Both the position numbers and the translations under genes were made by a program. The notes under the pieces were generated by a model. The model was not told where the DNA came from and made no database searches. It saw nothing but the letters and a program-made list of their open reading frames with translations. This document shows positions 55,920 through 63,895 of a stretch of 64,000 nt of DNA, one piece after another. The stretch is from Streptosporangium brasiliense (GTDB lineage Bacteria > Actinomycetota > Actinomycetes > Streptosporangiales > Streptosporangiaceae). The stretch is taken from NCBI RefSeq assembly GCF_030811595.1, contig NZ_JAUSRB010000002.1, forward strand, positions 806,001-870,000, read 5' to 3'. Every line of letters begins with the position of its first letter. Within the stretch, counting starts at the first letter, position 1.

Positions 55920-56471
55920 TCAGCGGATCAGGCTCCACGTCAGTCCGGCGATCTCCTCGGCGGGGCGGGGCGGGTGCTCCTCCAGCCAGCCGGTGAGGAC
56001 CCCGATGAGCGCGCCCGCCAGGTAGTGGGCGTGGATCTCCGGCGGCACGTCGCCGTGGCCCGGCGGGCGGGAGCCCGCCGCGAACGGACCGCGCAGCTCC
56101 GCGACCAGCGCCTCGCGCAGGCGGGCGCAGAAGCGGGCGCTGCCGTACGGCCCGAGCATCCGCCGGTAGAGCGGGGCCCGGAGACCGACATGCTCGAACA
56201 GCGCCACCAGTGACGCCGGGACCGGCCCGGCCTCCCCGTAGGGACAGCGCGCGGCCTCGGCGGCCAGCTCGCCGACGGCCGCCTCCATGGCGTCCAGCAC
56301 GAGATCGTCGCGGTCGCGGTAGTGGACGTAGACGGTGGCCCGGTTGACCTCGGCCCGCTGGGCGATCTCGGCGACCGTGACCGAATCGGGGTCGCGCTCG
56401 GCGGAGAGCTCCAGGACCGCGGCGCGCAGGCGGGCGCGGGTCCGGCGGACCCGCGGGTCATCTTCAGTCAT
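55920..56471 (-). CDS. TetR-family regulator
   Basis: A 183-residue TetR-family protein. Helix-turn-helix about 28-52 (VTVAEIAQRAEVNRATVYVHYRDRDDL), then a TetR_C_33-like ligand domain ending LTGWLEEHPPRPAEEIAGLTWSLIR. The ATG at 56471 is the one giving the usual N-terminus. It is divergent from the DsbA-TPR fusion, and two dyads sharing AAACGAC lie in the 60 bp between them, so it likely represses itself and that gene. Ligand unknown. Confidence 0.88.
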   Translation of the reverse strand: MTEDDPRVRRTRARLRAAVLELSAERDPDSVTVAEIAQRAEVNRATVYVHYRDRDDLVLDAMEAAVGELAAEAARCPYGEAGPVPASLVALFEHVGLRAPLYRRMLGPYGSARFCARLREALVAELRGPFAAGSRPPGHGDVPPEIHAHYLAGALIGVLTGWLEEHPPRPAEEIAGLTWSLIR

Positions 56472-56483
56472 GCGGCCAAGATT

Positions 56484-56519
56484 AAACGACATATGTCGAA
56501 TAAACGACAGCCGTCGTTT
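56484..56519. promoter_or_regulatory. Two TetR operators
   Basis: AAACGACATATGTCGAAT (56484-56501, core CGACATATGTCG a perfect 12-bp dyad at 56487-56498) and AAACGACAGCCGTCGTTT (56502-56519, perfect 7-bp arms) lie end to end between divergent genes, 12 bases before the DsbA-like ATG. Confidence 0.78.
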
Positions 56520-56531
56520 GTTACACCGGCC

Positions 56532-57536
56532 ATGAAGCGCATCGAAGTCTGGGCCGACATGGTCTGCGCCTGGGCCTACATCGGCAAGCGACGCCTGGAG
56601 AAGGCCGGATTCGGCGAGGACGTGGAGATCGTCTGGCGTCCCTTCCAGATCGACCCCATGGCTCCGGCCACGGCCGAGCCGCTGGAGGAGGCGCTGCGCG
56701 ACCCGGTCGCCGAGGGCGCCCTGCGGGCCTGCAACCCCGACCTGACTCCGGCGGAGAACCGGGCCCGCGTCTCGCGCGTCGCCGCCGGGGAGGGGCTCGG
56801 TCCGCGCTGGGGCGCCGCCTGGCGCTCGAACACCTTCGACGCCCACCGGGTGGTCGCCCTCGCCCTCGAGCGGGGCGGGGTCGCCCTGCAGGACGCCGTC
56901 GTCGAGCGGATCATGCGCGCCCACTTCGCCGAGGCCGCCGACATCGGCGACCGGGCCACCCTGGTGGCGCTCGCCACGGAGGCCGGCCTGGAGGGCATGG
57001 CGGAGGCGCTCGACGCCGGGGAGGGGACCGCCGAGGTCCGCTCCCAGCTCCTGCGCGGCAAGGCCGTCGGCGTGGCCACCTCGCCGACCTTCGTGGTGGG
57101 CGGTACGGCGGTCGCGGGCGCGCAGCCGCCGGAGGTCCTGGAGGATCTCCTGCGGCGGGCCGTCCCGGAGCGGGAGCTCCCCGACGAGGTCAGGCTCCTG
57201 CGCCAGGCCGAGTCCCTGCTTGAGGTCCGGGACCCCCTCGGCGCGCTGCAGACCCTGGAGCCGCTGCTGGCCGGCCACGGCGACGACCCCGCCGTCCGCC
57301 TGCTGGCCGCCCGCGCCTACTTCGGCTCGGCCCAGCTCAACCGGGCGAAGGAGACCCTGGAGTCGCTGCTGGAGCGCTCGCCCGGCGACCACTACGCCAG
57401 GTTCCTGCTCGGCAGGACCCTGGAGCGGGCCAACCGCCACGCCGAGGCGCTGCCGCACCTCCGCCTGGCGGCGGCCATGTCCCCGGAGCCCGGCTACACC
57501 GACGCGCTCCACCGCGTCGAGAGCCAGGTCCCGTGA
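56532..57536 (+). CDS. DsbA/FrnE-family protein with CAWA active site, fused to TPR repeats
   Basis: A 334-residue fusion. Residues 1-215 are a FrnE-type DsbA thioredoxin fold: IEVWADMVCAWAYIGKRRLEKA at the start, IVWRPFQIDP, FDAHRVVALA, and the cis-Pro region GVATSPTFVVGGTAVAGAQ. The family active site CPWC is here CAWA (Cys12 kept, second Cys lost), so it cannot make a disulfide by the usual route. Residues about 225-334 are three TPR repeats (LLEVRDPLGALQTLEPLLAG, ARAYFGSAQLNRAKETLESLLERSP), which bind proteins. No signal peptide, so it is cytosolic. It is divergent from a TetR gene. A monothiol isomerase, glutathione-transferase-like or mycothiol-linked role is possible but unproven. Confidence 0.82.
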   Translation: MKRIEVWADMVCAWAYIGKRRLEKAGFGEDVEIVWRPFQIDPMAPATAEPLEEALRDPVAEGALRACNPDLTPAENRARVSRVAAGEGLGPRWGAAWRSNTFDAHRVVALALERGGVALQDAVVERIMRAHFAEAADIGDRATLVALATEAGLEGMAEALDAGEGTAEVRSQLLRGKAVGVATSPTFVVGGTAVAGAQPPEVLEDLLRRAVPERELPDEVRLLRQAESLLEVRDPLGALQTLEPLLAGHGDDPAVRLLAARAYFGSAQLNRAKETLESLLERSPGDHYARFLLGRTLERANRHAEALPHLRLAAAMSPEPGYTDALHRVESQVP

Positions 57537-57593
57537 CGGCGGACGGCACCGCCCGCCCCGGCACCGCCCCGGCGCCGGGGCGGCGCCCGCCGG

Positions 57594-57655
57594 GGCCCGG
57601 AACGGCTGAGAGCCTGGGCCCGGAACGGCTGAAGGCCCGGGCCCGGAACGGCCGA
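57594..57655. repeat. 23-24-bp tandem repeats
   Basis: Three copies built on GCCCGGAACGGCTGAGAGCC (variants with AAGGCC and CGAGGGCC) run into the terminator after the DsbA-TPR gene. The last copy supplies the left arm of that hairpin. Confidence 0.75.
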
Positions 57656-57690
57656 GGGCCGGCACCCCGTGTGGGATGCCGGCCCTCGGC
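57651..57690. terminator. Bidirectional hairpin
   Basis: GCCGAGGGCCGGCA and TGCCGGCCCTCGGC form a perfect 14-bp stem with a 12-base loop, between the DsbA-TPR gene (+) and DUF1416 (-). Confidence 0.82.
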
Positions 57691-57704
57691 TGTGTCGGAT
57701 GAGG

Positions 57705-58004
57705 TCAGACAGCTACCGCGAGCTGGGTGACCTCGCCCAGGCGGGCCTGGGCCTTGATGTCCTTGGTGACACCGCCGCCCGCGATGATGCGGACGGTCCA
57801 CTCACCCGGAGCGGCGAAGAAGCGGAAGACGCCCTCCTCCGACACCACGACCTCCCCGGTGAACTCACCGGAGTGGTCCAGCAGCCGGGCATAGGCCGTG
57901 CCCGCACCCGACACCACCCCCTGGATGACCGCCTGGGTCGACAGGTCGATCCCGGCCGGAAGAGCGATCGTCTGCTCCGGAGCAGCGCAACCCTGAGTCG
58001 TCAT
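57705..58004 (-). CDS. DUF1416 protein (SseC-like)
   Basis: A 99-residue actinobacterial protein of the DUF1416/SseC family: QGVVSGAGTAYARLLDHSGEFTGEVVVSEEGVFRFFAAPGEWTVR, a beta sandwich. A CAAP-type cysteine near the N-terminus (TTQGCAAPEQT) is conserved. It always follows the thiosulfate sulfurtransferase gene in actinomycetes; here the stop and start overlap (TAATG). The role in sulfur transfer is inferred from this constant pairing. Confidence 0.9.
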   Translation of the reverse strand: MTTQGCAAPEQTIALPAGIDLSTQAVIQGVVSGAGTAYARLLDHSGEFTGEVVVSEEGVFRFFAAPGEWTVRIIAGGGVTKDIKAQARLGEVTQLAVAV

Positions 58005-58843
58005 TATCGAGCCTCTCCCAGTTCGATCGGCACGCCCACCAGCGAGCCGTACTCGGTCCATGAGCCGTCGTAGTTCTTCACACTCGCCTGGTCGAGGATC
58101 TCGTGCAGCACGAACCACGTGTGCGCCGAGCGCTCGCCGATACGGCAGTAGGCGATGGTGTCCTTGGCGAAGTCGACGCCCTCGCCGGCGTACAGGGCCC
58201 TGAGGTCCTCGTCGGACTTGAAGGTGCCGTCGTCGTTGGCCGCCTTCGACCACGGGATGTTGCGGGCGGTCGGCACGTGGCCGCCGCGCTGGGCCGCCTC
58301 CTGCGGGACGTGCGCGGGGGCCAGCAGCTTGCCGGTGAACTCGTCCGGCGAGCGCACGTCGACCAGGTTGAGCTTGCCGATCGCGGCGAGCACGTCGTCG
58401 CGGAAGGCGCGCAGCGAGTGGTCCTGCTCGGTGGCCCGGTAGTCGGTGGCGGGGCGCACGGGGACGTCCTTGACCAGCTCGCGGGAGTCGAGCTCCCACT
58501 TCTTGCGGCCGCCGTCGAGAAGCTTGACGTCGCGGTGGCCGTAGAGCTTGAAGTACCAGTAGGCGTAGGCGGCGAACCAGTTGTTGTTGCCGCCGTACAG
58601 GACCACGGTGTCGTCGTTGCCGATGCCCCGGGAGGACAGAAGCGTCTGGAAGCCCTCGCGGTCGACGAAGTCACGGCGGACCGGGTCCTGGAGGTCCTGC
58701 TTCCAGTCGATCTTCACGGCGCCACGGATGTGGCCCTTGTCGTAGGCACTGGTGTCCTCGTCGACCTCGACGAGGACGATGCCGTCGGTGTCGAGGTTGG
58801 CCTCGACCCAGTCAGCGTCCACCAGGGCGGCGGAGCGGCTCAT
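58004..58843 (-). CDS. Thiosulfate sulfurtransferase (rhodanese, CysA/SseA type)
   Basis: A 279-residue two-domain rhodanese. The active-site loop of the second domain is CRIGERS with the persulfide Cys233; the first domain (VLVEVDEDTSAYDKGHIRGAV) is inactive as usual. It moves sulfur from thiosulfate to acceptors such as cyanide or thioredoxin in the cytosol. The start has GGAGG upstream. The operon order DUF4395, rhodanese, DUF1416 is controlled upstream by a leader peptide with cysteine codons at 59319. Confidence 0.94.
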   Translation of the reverse strand: MSRSAALVDADWVEANLDTDGIVLVEVDEDTSAYDKGHIRGAVKIDWKQDLQDPVRRDFVDREGFQTLLSSRGIGNDDTVVLYGGNNNWFAAYAYWYFKLYGHRDVKLLDGGRKKWELDSRELVKDVPVRPATDYRATEQDHSLRAFRDDVLAAIGKLNLVDVRSPDEFTGKLLAPAHVPQEAAQRGGHVPTARNIPWSKAANDDGTFKSDEDLRALYAGEGVDFAKDTIAYCRIGERSAHTWFVLHEILDQASVKNYDGSWTEYGSLVGVPIELGEAR

Positions 58844-58856
58844 GAATCCTCCGGGA

Positions 58857-59255
58857 TTATCTTGCGGCGGGCAGTAAACGGCGAATGATGAGAAACATCT
58901 CGCAGCCGAGGCAGAAGCCGAAAGCTGCGTTGAGGAAGGCGGCGAAGAGAGCCGCGGCGACGGCGCCGAGGGCCAACGGCGTGATCTGCGTGATGTATCC
59001 GACCAAGCCCACCAGGGCGAAGGCGAGTCCGACCCCCTGCGCGAAGCGCGGCGGGGCGGCGTCCTCCAGCTCCCTGGGAGGGCTCTTCACTATCCCTTTG
59101 AAAACCATCCCGTACGGCGAGGCGCCGAAGATGCCCAGCGCGAACACCAGGGCCTGTGCGGCCAGCAGCCATGCGCTCCCTGTGATCAGGACGAGCGCGA
59201 GGACGATGGTCGTCACAGCCGCGGCGGAGCGGAGAGCCCGGGGATCAGCCTGCAT
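58857..59255 (-). CDS. DUF4395 membrane protein
   Basis: A 132-residue membrane protein with four helices (TTIVLALVLITGSAWLLAA, QALVFALGIFG, VGLAFALVGLVGYI, ALFAAFLNAAFGF) and the family signature NAAFGFCLGCEMFL, which carries two cysteines at the membrane edge. DUF4395 proteins sit beside sulfurtransferases and may move a sulfur compound or electrons; not shown. First gene of the rhodanese operon, 13 bases before the sulfurtransferase, and 63 bases after the leader-peptide ORF. Confidence 0.88.
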   Translation of the reverse strand: MQADPRALRSAAAVTTIVLALVLITGSAWLLAAQALVFALGIFGASPYGMVFKGIVKSPPRELEDAAPPRFAQGVGLAFALVGLVGYITQITPLALGAVAAALFAAFLNAAFGFCLGCEMFLIIRRLLPAAR

Positions 59256-59318
59256 CGCTTGATGCTCCCTGAAGGGTTGTGCAGATCGGTGCGGCTCAAC
59301 GGCCGCTTGAGATCGCCC

Positions 59319-59402
59319 TTAGGAAACGCGACAGAGCGCGGTGGTCACGCGGCAGAAATCAACCGCGCGCCGCTTCGTCAGCAGCTCTGTCGTGGGGTTC
59401 AT
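59319..59402 (-). CDS. 27-residue cysteine leader peptide upstream of the sulfur operon
   Basis: ATG to TAA encodes MNPTTELLTKRRAVDFCRV and then TTALCRVS. The pattern LTxRRxVDxxR with cysteines near the end is the actinobacterial 'putative leader peptide' family found before sulfur-assimilation genes; in mycobacteria such leaderless cysteine ORFs act as cysteine-responsive attenuators. A TAGTGT box lies 7 bases before the ATG, so this ORF is also leaderless. Between its stop and the DUF4395 gene lies CTCAA...TTGAG (59295-59311), a small hairpin. Low cysteine should stall ribosomes at the Cys codons and change folding of the leader. Confidence 0.85.
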   Translation of the reverse strand: MNPTTELLTKRRAVDFCRVTTALCRVS

Positions 59403-59526
59403 GCCGATGACACTACCCCGACGTTCCGGGATCTGTCACATCCCTGTCCAATTCCTGAGACAAGATTGCTCAACGGGCGGTAGGGTCCGCCATCCGCCCA
59501 CCGCATGCCCACAGTCCGGCCGCCAG

Positions 59527-59574
59527 ACCGCCCATCCACCGGACCGCCGGACCGCCCATCCACCGGACCGCCGG
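59527..59574. repeat. 24-bp tandem repeat, two copies
   Basis: Two identical units beginning ACCGCCCATCCACCGGACCG and ending CCGG lie just past the thioredoxin-like gene's 3' end. The surrounding 59403-59596 holds the leader promoter and nothing else seen. Confidence 0.85.
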
Positions 59575-59596
59575 CCGCTCATCGGCGACCCGCCGG

Positions 59597-60046
59597 TCAC
59601 TCGTCGACGGCCAGCCCCAGGGCCCCGATCACGTCGGCCTTCCGCGGCTGCCCGGAGGCGCGCTTGACGACCTTCCCCGACGCGTCGAGGACCAGCACGG
59701 TAGGGGTGCGCAGGACGTTCAGCGACCGGACCAGGTCGAGACGGGACTCCGCGTCGATCTCCACGTGCGCCACCCCCGGCACCAGCTCCGTCACCTCGGC
59801 GAGGATCCGGCGGGTCGCCCGGCAGGGCTGGCAGAAGGCGCTGGAGAACTGCACGAGCGTGGCCCGCTCTCCCAGCCCCGTTCCGAGGTCGCCGGATGTC
59901 AGCCGCTCCACGTCGCCCCCCACCTCGCGTGGCACGCCGCTGCGCCGGCGCACCACCACGCCCACCAGCGTGGCGACGGCCAGCGTGACGAGCACCACCG
60001 TCAACCCGGTCACGGAGCACGACAACACGCGGCCGTGCCGCGCCAT
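59597..60046 (-). CDS. Membrane-anchored thioredoxin-like protein
   Basis: A 149-residue protein. One membrane helix at about 12-33 (VTGLTVVLVTLAVATLVGVVV), then a thioredoxin fold with QFSSAFCQPCRATRRIL (CxxC as CQPC) and the cis-Pro block LRTPTVLVLDASGKVV. The thioredoxin domain follows the helix, so its side of the membrane is unclear; absence of a cleaved signal leaves both options. The start has GGGGGA upstream; a GTG at 60013 would shorten the N-terminus. Sits after the anti-sigma factor and before the sulfur leader, as in the conserved actinomycete neighbourhood of glnR. Confidence 0.85.
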   Translation of the reverse strand: MARHGRVLSCSVTGLTVVLVTLAVATLVGVVVRRRSGVPREVGGDVERLTSGDLGTGLGERATLVQFSSAFCQPCRATRRILAEVTELVPGVAHVEIDAESRLDLVRSLNVLRTPTVLVLDASGKVVKRASGQPRKADVIGALGLAVDE

Positions 60047-60134
60047 TCCCCCGGCCGGAGCGCCGGCGCCCCGCTCCCGAGCCGGCCGGCGCCCGGGAAA
60101 CGAGCCCGGCGCGACACTCAGAGCAGCGCGGCGC

Positions 60135-60935
60135 TCAAGGCAGCGCGACGCTGACCAGCATCCGGCCTTCGGCGGTGAGGATCTCGAACTTCGTGATGTT
60201 CGCGGGAGGGATCGTGGTGGTGCCGGTGAAGGCGCCCGAGGCGTCGTAGGCGGCCCTGTCGACGATCCAGTTGCCGGCCGTCTCCCGGACCCCGCCGACG
60301 CCGACCACGTCCAGCCGGCAGCGGGTGCCCTTGGCGACCCCGGTGAGCACGACCTTGACCGTCGTCGCCTTCTCCCCCGGCGACGCGGTCACCGTGGCAC
60401 GGACGGAGCCGTTGCGGTCCGTGGCCTTCCGCTCGCCGGTGTCCAGCATGAGCCGCGCGTCGCCCTCGGTCACGGCCGACTGCGAGGGAGCGGCCCGCTC
60501 CTTCGCCGAGTGGCCGCCGTCGTCCTTCGCCGAGAAGGGCGCGGTGCTCTCGGCGGCGCCGGAGGACTGGGGCGCGGACGCCGTCGTGGCGTTCTGGGCG
60601 GTCTGGGTGGTCGACCACAGGGTCCCGCCGACCCCCACCAGCACGACCGAGGCGGCCAGCGAGAGCAGCGCCCGGGTCAGCCGGCGGCGCCGTTTGACCT
60701 TGGCGCTGAGCAGCCGGTCGAGCACCGCCTGGGGCGGGCTGCTCACCTGCGCCACGTCCGCCTCGGACACCCGTCCGAGGAACGTGGCCACCCCGGTCAG
60801 CTCCTCGAACTCGGCCTGGCAGCCGGCGCACTCGGCCAGATGCGCCTCGACGAGCACGCACTCCTCGGGCTCCAGAGCCCCGAGCACGTACGCCCCGAGG
60901 GAAATCCGCACTTCTTCACAGGTCGTCATCATCAT
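60135..60935 (-). CDS. Zinc-finger anti-sigma factor, membrane type
   Basis: A 266-residue anti-sigma factor. N-terminal zf-HC2/ZAS domain with His-x3-Cys-x2-Cys in AHLAECAGCQ and an earlier Cys (TTCEEVRISLGAYVLGAL), one membrane helix at about 87-107 (LTRALLSLAASVVLVGVG), and a 150-residue outer domain rich in Ser/Ala/Thr, then beta strands (VVLTGVAKGTRCRLDVVG). It would hold the ECF sigma factor encoded just upstream and release it on an outside or redox signal. The ATG overlaps the sigma stop (ATGA). Confidence 0.9.
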   Translation of the reverse strand: MMMTTCEEVRISLGAYVLGALEPEECVLVEAHLAECAGCQAEFEELTGVATFLGRVSEADVAQVSSPPQAVLDRLLSAKVKRRRRLTRALLSLAASVVLVGVGGTLWSTTQTAQNATTASAPQSSGAAESTAPFSAKDDGGHSAKERAAPSQSAVTEGDARLMLDTGERKATDRNGSVRATVTASPGEKATTVKVVLTGVAKGTRCRLDVVGVGGVRETAGNWIVDRAAYDASGAFTGTTTIPPANITKFEILTAEGRMLVSVALP

Positions 60936-61483
60936 GGCGCGAGCCCCCGCTCCTCCAGCGCCAGCTTCAGCGCGCGAAGCGCGTAATAGGTGCGCGACTT
61001 CACCGTTCCCGCAGGGATGCCGAGCGCCTCAGCGGCCTCCTTGACCGACTTCCCCTGGTAGTAGACCTCGGCGAGCACCTCGCGGTGCTCGGGCCGCAGC
61101 GTGGCCAGAGCCTCGGCCACCGCCCAGGACTCCACGGCCCGCTCAAGCTCGTCGTCGGCGGGCAGCACGGCGAGCGCCTCGGCGCCCGTCTCCGGGGGAC
61201 GCGACTTGCGCGCCCGGTGCTGGTCGACGACGAGGTTGCGGGCCACTGTGAACAGCCACGCGCGGATGGGCCGCCCGCTGAGAGCGTCGGGATGCCGCCA
61301 GGCCCGCAACAGCGTTTCCTGCACGACGTCCTCCGCTCTCCCCGGGTCACCCGTCAGCCGCAGTACGTAGCCGTAGAGTGGCCCGCCGTGCTCGTCGAAG
61401 AGCGCTCTGACGAGCTGCTCGTCGGCGGTTCCGGCTTGACTCACATCCTCACGACGTACGGCGGGGCGGATCGGTTCGGACAC
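60932..61483 (-). CDS. ECF-type RNA polymerase sigma factor
   Basis: A 183-residue ECF sigma factor of the SigL/SigK-like kind. Region 2: LVRALFDEHGGPLYGYVLRLTGD, DVVQETLLRAWRHPD and PIRAWLFTVARNLVVDQHRARK; region 4: LATLRPEHREVLAEVYYQGKSVKEAAEALGIPAGTVKSRTYYALRALK. It has the length and spacing of a complete sigma2-sigma4 protein. It is translationally coupled to its ZAS-type anti-sigma factor. Targets are unknown; neighbouring thioredoxin and sulfur genes make redox control a fair guess. Confidence 0.93.
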   Translation of the reverse strand: MSEPIRPAVRREDVSQAGTADEQLVRALFDEHGGPLYGYVLRLTGDPGRAEDVVQETLLRAWRHPDALSGRPIRAWLFTVARNLVVDQHRARKSRPPETGAEALAVLPADDELERAVESWAVAEALATLRPEHREVLAEVYYQGKSVKEAAEALGIPAGTVKSRTYYALRALKLALEERGLAP

Positions 61484-61492
61484 GGGGACGGG

Positions 61493-62179
61493 TCAGCTCC
61501 GGAGGGGGACGTCGGACGCCTCACCGGAGATCTGGAGCCCTTCCGGCACGGTCTTCACATCGGTCACCTTGAGGTTGAACGGCAGGTTCTTGATCGGGAT
61601 CTGGTAGCTGATGAACCGCTCGGGCCGGGGCACCGGGATGCCGCCGCCGAGCGTGACCTGCTCGGGGACGAACTTCACCCCGCCCTCGACCAGCTCGATC
61701 TTCATCTTGGCCTTCGCCGGCACCTTCTGGCCCAGCACGGTGATCTCTCCGTTGACGTTGAGGCCGTCGCCGTCTCCGTCGACCTCGACCTTGATCCCAC
61801 GCGGAGCCCGCTGGTTGAGCGTATCCAGGGAGAGCACCACGGTGCCCGCGACGCGCTCGGCGCGTATGTCCACCTGGTCGGCGCGGAGCACCAGGTCGTC
61901 CAGCGGCGCGGTGACCCCGTGGAGGGTGAAGTCCACGCTGGACAGCCGGACCCCGGCCAGGCTCATCGCGCCCGCGGCGACCTTGACCTCGTCATACCGC
62001 CCGGCGACCGCCTGGGTGAGGAACGGGATGCCGACGATGGTCACCTCGGGCGGGGTCGCGAGGTCGTATTTGGCCGTCGCCCGGGTGGCGATCTCCCGCT
62101 GCACCCCCGAGACCGCGACCCGGTCCAGGACCGCGAGGAGAACGAGCAGCAAAATCAGAAAAGCGACCAGCTTACGCAT
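61493..62179 (-). CDS. DUF2993 (LmeA-like) protein with membrane anchor
   Basis: A 228-residue exported or anchored protein: N-terminal hydrophobic helix (LVAFLILLLVLLAVLDRVAV) and a DUF2993 domain with EVTIVGIPFLTQAVAGRYDEVKVAAGAM, LHGVTAPLDDLV, and INxPFxLKV-like ending (LPFNLKVTDVKTVPEGLQISGEASDVPL). In mycobacteria LmeA of this family takes part in maturation of lipomannan mannan. The start at 62179 has AGGGGATCGG; longer readings lack one. It lies 9 bases after the sigma gene's start on the downstream side. Function in this organism is not established. Confidence 0.85.
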   Translation of the reverse strand: MRKLVAFLILLLVLLAVLDRVAVSGVQREIATRATAKYDLATPPEVTIVGIPFLTQAVAGRYDEVKVAAGAMSLAGVRLSSVDFTLHGVTAPLDDLVLRADQVDIRAERVAGTVVLSLDTLNQRAPRGIKVEVDGDGDGLNVNGEITVLGQKVPAKAKMKIELVEGGVKFVPEQVTLGGGIPVPRPERFISYQIPIKNLPFNLKVTDVKTVPEGLQISGEASDVPLRS

Positions 62180-62435
62180 CCGATCCCCTGTCCATTCGCC
62201 CGATCCGGCCAGCGTGCCATCGCAGCACATCCCCTGGCAATCTTGTCCAAAACGCCGCGTCAACGATCACATCGCCGGGGCCCGCCGGACGGCTCTCCCC
62301 ACCCGAGCCGTCCGCCGCCCACCCACGGGCCCGTCCACGGCGCCGGCCGGCCTCCCACCGAATCCGGCCGGCTTCCCGATAGCGGTCAACCTCCCGGTAC
62401 CGGCCCCCCGATAGCAGTCAGCCTCCCAGCGCCGG

Positions 62436-62687
62436 TCAGCCCCCCGCGAAGGGAGGGAGCACCTCGACCGTCGCCCCGTCGGCGAGCATGATCGTCTCGT
62501 GCGCCCGTCTGCCCACCGGGTCGCCGTCCACCAGGAAGGACGACCGCCGGACCACCTGGGCCAGGCTGTCGCGGCCCGCTGTGACGTCCGCCATCAGCTC
62601 GGCCAGCGTCGCCGCCTCGAAGGGTTCTTCGGCGACGCCCGCGGCGTCCTTCGCCGCCGCCCAATAACGGATCGTGCCCCTGGCCAT
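62436..62687 (-). CDS. MoaD/ThiS-family sulfur carrier protein
   Basis: An 83-residue ubiquitin-like sulfur carrier ending in FAGG, the C-terminal diglycine that is adenylated and thiocarboxylated. Features: [24 protein letters not shown], and [14 protein letters not shown]. MoaD-type proteins give sulfur to molybdopterin; some relatives serve other pathways. No MoaE or MoeB is adjacent. It lies in the conserved glnR neighbourhood, 205 bases from glnR and divergent from it, in line with actinomycete synteny. The 256 bases after it hold only degenerate repeats of CCTCCCGGTACCGG type. Confidence 0.85.
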   Translation of the reverse strand: MARGTIRYWAAAKDAAGVAEEPFEAATLAELMADVTAGRDSLAQVVRRSSFLVDGDPVGRRAHETIMLADGATVEVLPPFAGG

Positions 62688-62776
62688 CTGTGAACCACCC
62701 CTCCTGCATACGCACGGTCACCACGCCATTACGATGAATCCACCGGAGAAACGAGTGTTCATCAGGTGGACGTCAA

Positions 62777-62805
62777 GTGGACGCTTCATCCCTGTGGGCT
62801 ATCCT
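62777..62805 (+). promoter_or_regulatory. glnR promoter and leader hairpin
   Basis: GTGGAC (62777-62782) and TATCCT (62800-62805) are spaced by 17 bp. The leader then holds GGACCTGGG (62817-62825) pairing with CCCGGGTCC (62836-62844), one G-U pair, an 8-bp plus hairpin 49 bases before the start codon that may regulate read-through or stability. Confidence 0.55.
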
Positions 62806-62892
62806 CACCTACTACGGGACCTGGGCGACGTAGCCCCCGGGTCCTTACGTGTTTGTACGGCTATTGCCGGCATGACGCGGGAAGGAGGCATA

Positions 62893-63606
62893 GTGAGCAA
62901 TCTCCTGCTGCTCACCAACGCCCTTGAGCCCTCGACTGAGGTGCTCCCGGCGCTGGGGCTGCTGTTGCACTCGGTCCGGGTCGCGCCTGCGGAGGCGTCA
63001 GCGTTGATCGACGCGCCACCGGCCGACGCCGTCCTGGTCGATGCGCGCCGCGAACTCGTCCACGCCAAGAGCCTGTGCAGGCTGCTGCGGACCACGGGCA
63101 TCGACTGCCCCCTCCTGGTGATCGTCACCGAGGGCGGCCTGGCCGCGATGACCGCGGAGTGGGGCGCCGACGACGTGATCCTCGACAGCTCCGGCCCCGC
63201 CGAGGTCGAGGCCAGGCTCCGGATGGCCGTGGGCCGGCTGAACCTGTCGGCCGCCGAGGAGGCCCCCGACGAGATCCGCAGCGGCGACCTGTCGATCGAC
63301 GAGGCCACCTACACCGCCCGGCTCCGCGGCCGCGCGCTGGACCTGACCTTCAAGGAGTTCGAGCTCCTGAAATACCTGGCGCAGCACCCCGGCCGGGTCT
63401 TCACCCGCGCCCAGCTCCTGCAGGAGGTGTGGGGCTACGACTACTTCGGCGGCACCCGGACCGTCGACGTCCACGTCCGGCGGCTGCGCGCCAAGCTCGG
63501 CGCCGAGTACGAATCGCTGATCGGCACCGTGCGCAACGTCGGCTACCGGTTCGTGCCCGAGCGGGGCAACGAGGCCGCCGAGGAGCGCGAGCCCGCCCGC
63601 CACTAG
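62893..63606 (+). CDS. glnR: GlnR, global nitrogen regulator (orphan OmpR-type)
   Basis: A 237-residue OmpR/PhoB-type regulator. The start [32 protein letters not shown] and the C-terminal DNA-binding domain ([44 protein letters not shown]) match actinomycete GlnR. The receiver is atypical: Asp50 is kept, but acidic pocket residues near 8-10 are TNA, as known for GlnR, which does not use a kinase. It forms dimers and controls nitrogen assimilation (glnA, amtB, nirB and others). GTG 62893 follows AAGGAGG. Divergent from the MoaD-like gene, in the usual synteny. Confidence 0.95.
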   Translation: MSNLLLLTNALEPSTEVLPALGLLLHSVRVAPAEASALIDAPPADAVLVDARRELVHAKSLCRLLRTTGIDCPLLVIVTEGGLAAMTAEWGADDVILDSSGPAEVEARLRMAVGRLNLSAAEEAPDEIRSGDLSIDEATYTARLRGRALDLTFKEFELLKYLAQHPGRVFTRAQLLQEVWGYDYFGGTRTVDVHVRRLRAKLGAEYESLIGTVRNVGYRFVPERGNEAAEEREPARH

Positions 63607-63611
63607 CCACA

Positions 63612-63770
63612 CCCGGTCACGGACCACCCACCGCCGGCCGTACCCCTACACGGACCAGCCGCCTGACACGGACCACCTGCCATCGGCCCTACCCCTGACA
63701 CGGACCACCCGATGCCGGCCGTACCCCTGATACGGGCTGCCCGCCATCGGCCCTGTCCCTGACGCAGACC
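63612..63770. repeat. Degenerate 38-40-bp tandem repeats after glnR
   Basis: About four copies built on TGACACGGACCACCCGATGC followed by CGGCCGTACCCC, with drift between copies. Non-coding; no ribosome site or family seen in any frame. Confidence 0.7.
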
Positions 63771-63773
63771 GGA

Positions 63774-63811
63774 GGAAAGGTCCGCCGGACACCCGTCCGG
63801 TGGACCTTTCC
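63774..63811 (+). terminator. glnR terminator hairpin
   Basis: GGAAAGGTCC (63774-63783) pairs with GGACCTTTCC (63802-63811), and CCGGAC with GTCCGG inside, giving a 17-bp stem with one G-T position and a 4-base loop. Two direct copies of CCTTTCCGATTGG follow near 63820-63845. Confidence 0.85.
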
Positions 63812-63895
63812 GCTGGGCCTTTCCGATTGGCCTTTCCGATTGGCCGGGCCGCCGGCCCCGACGAGGTCAGGCGGCCCGGCCGGCCGGGGCGGTGA

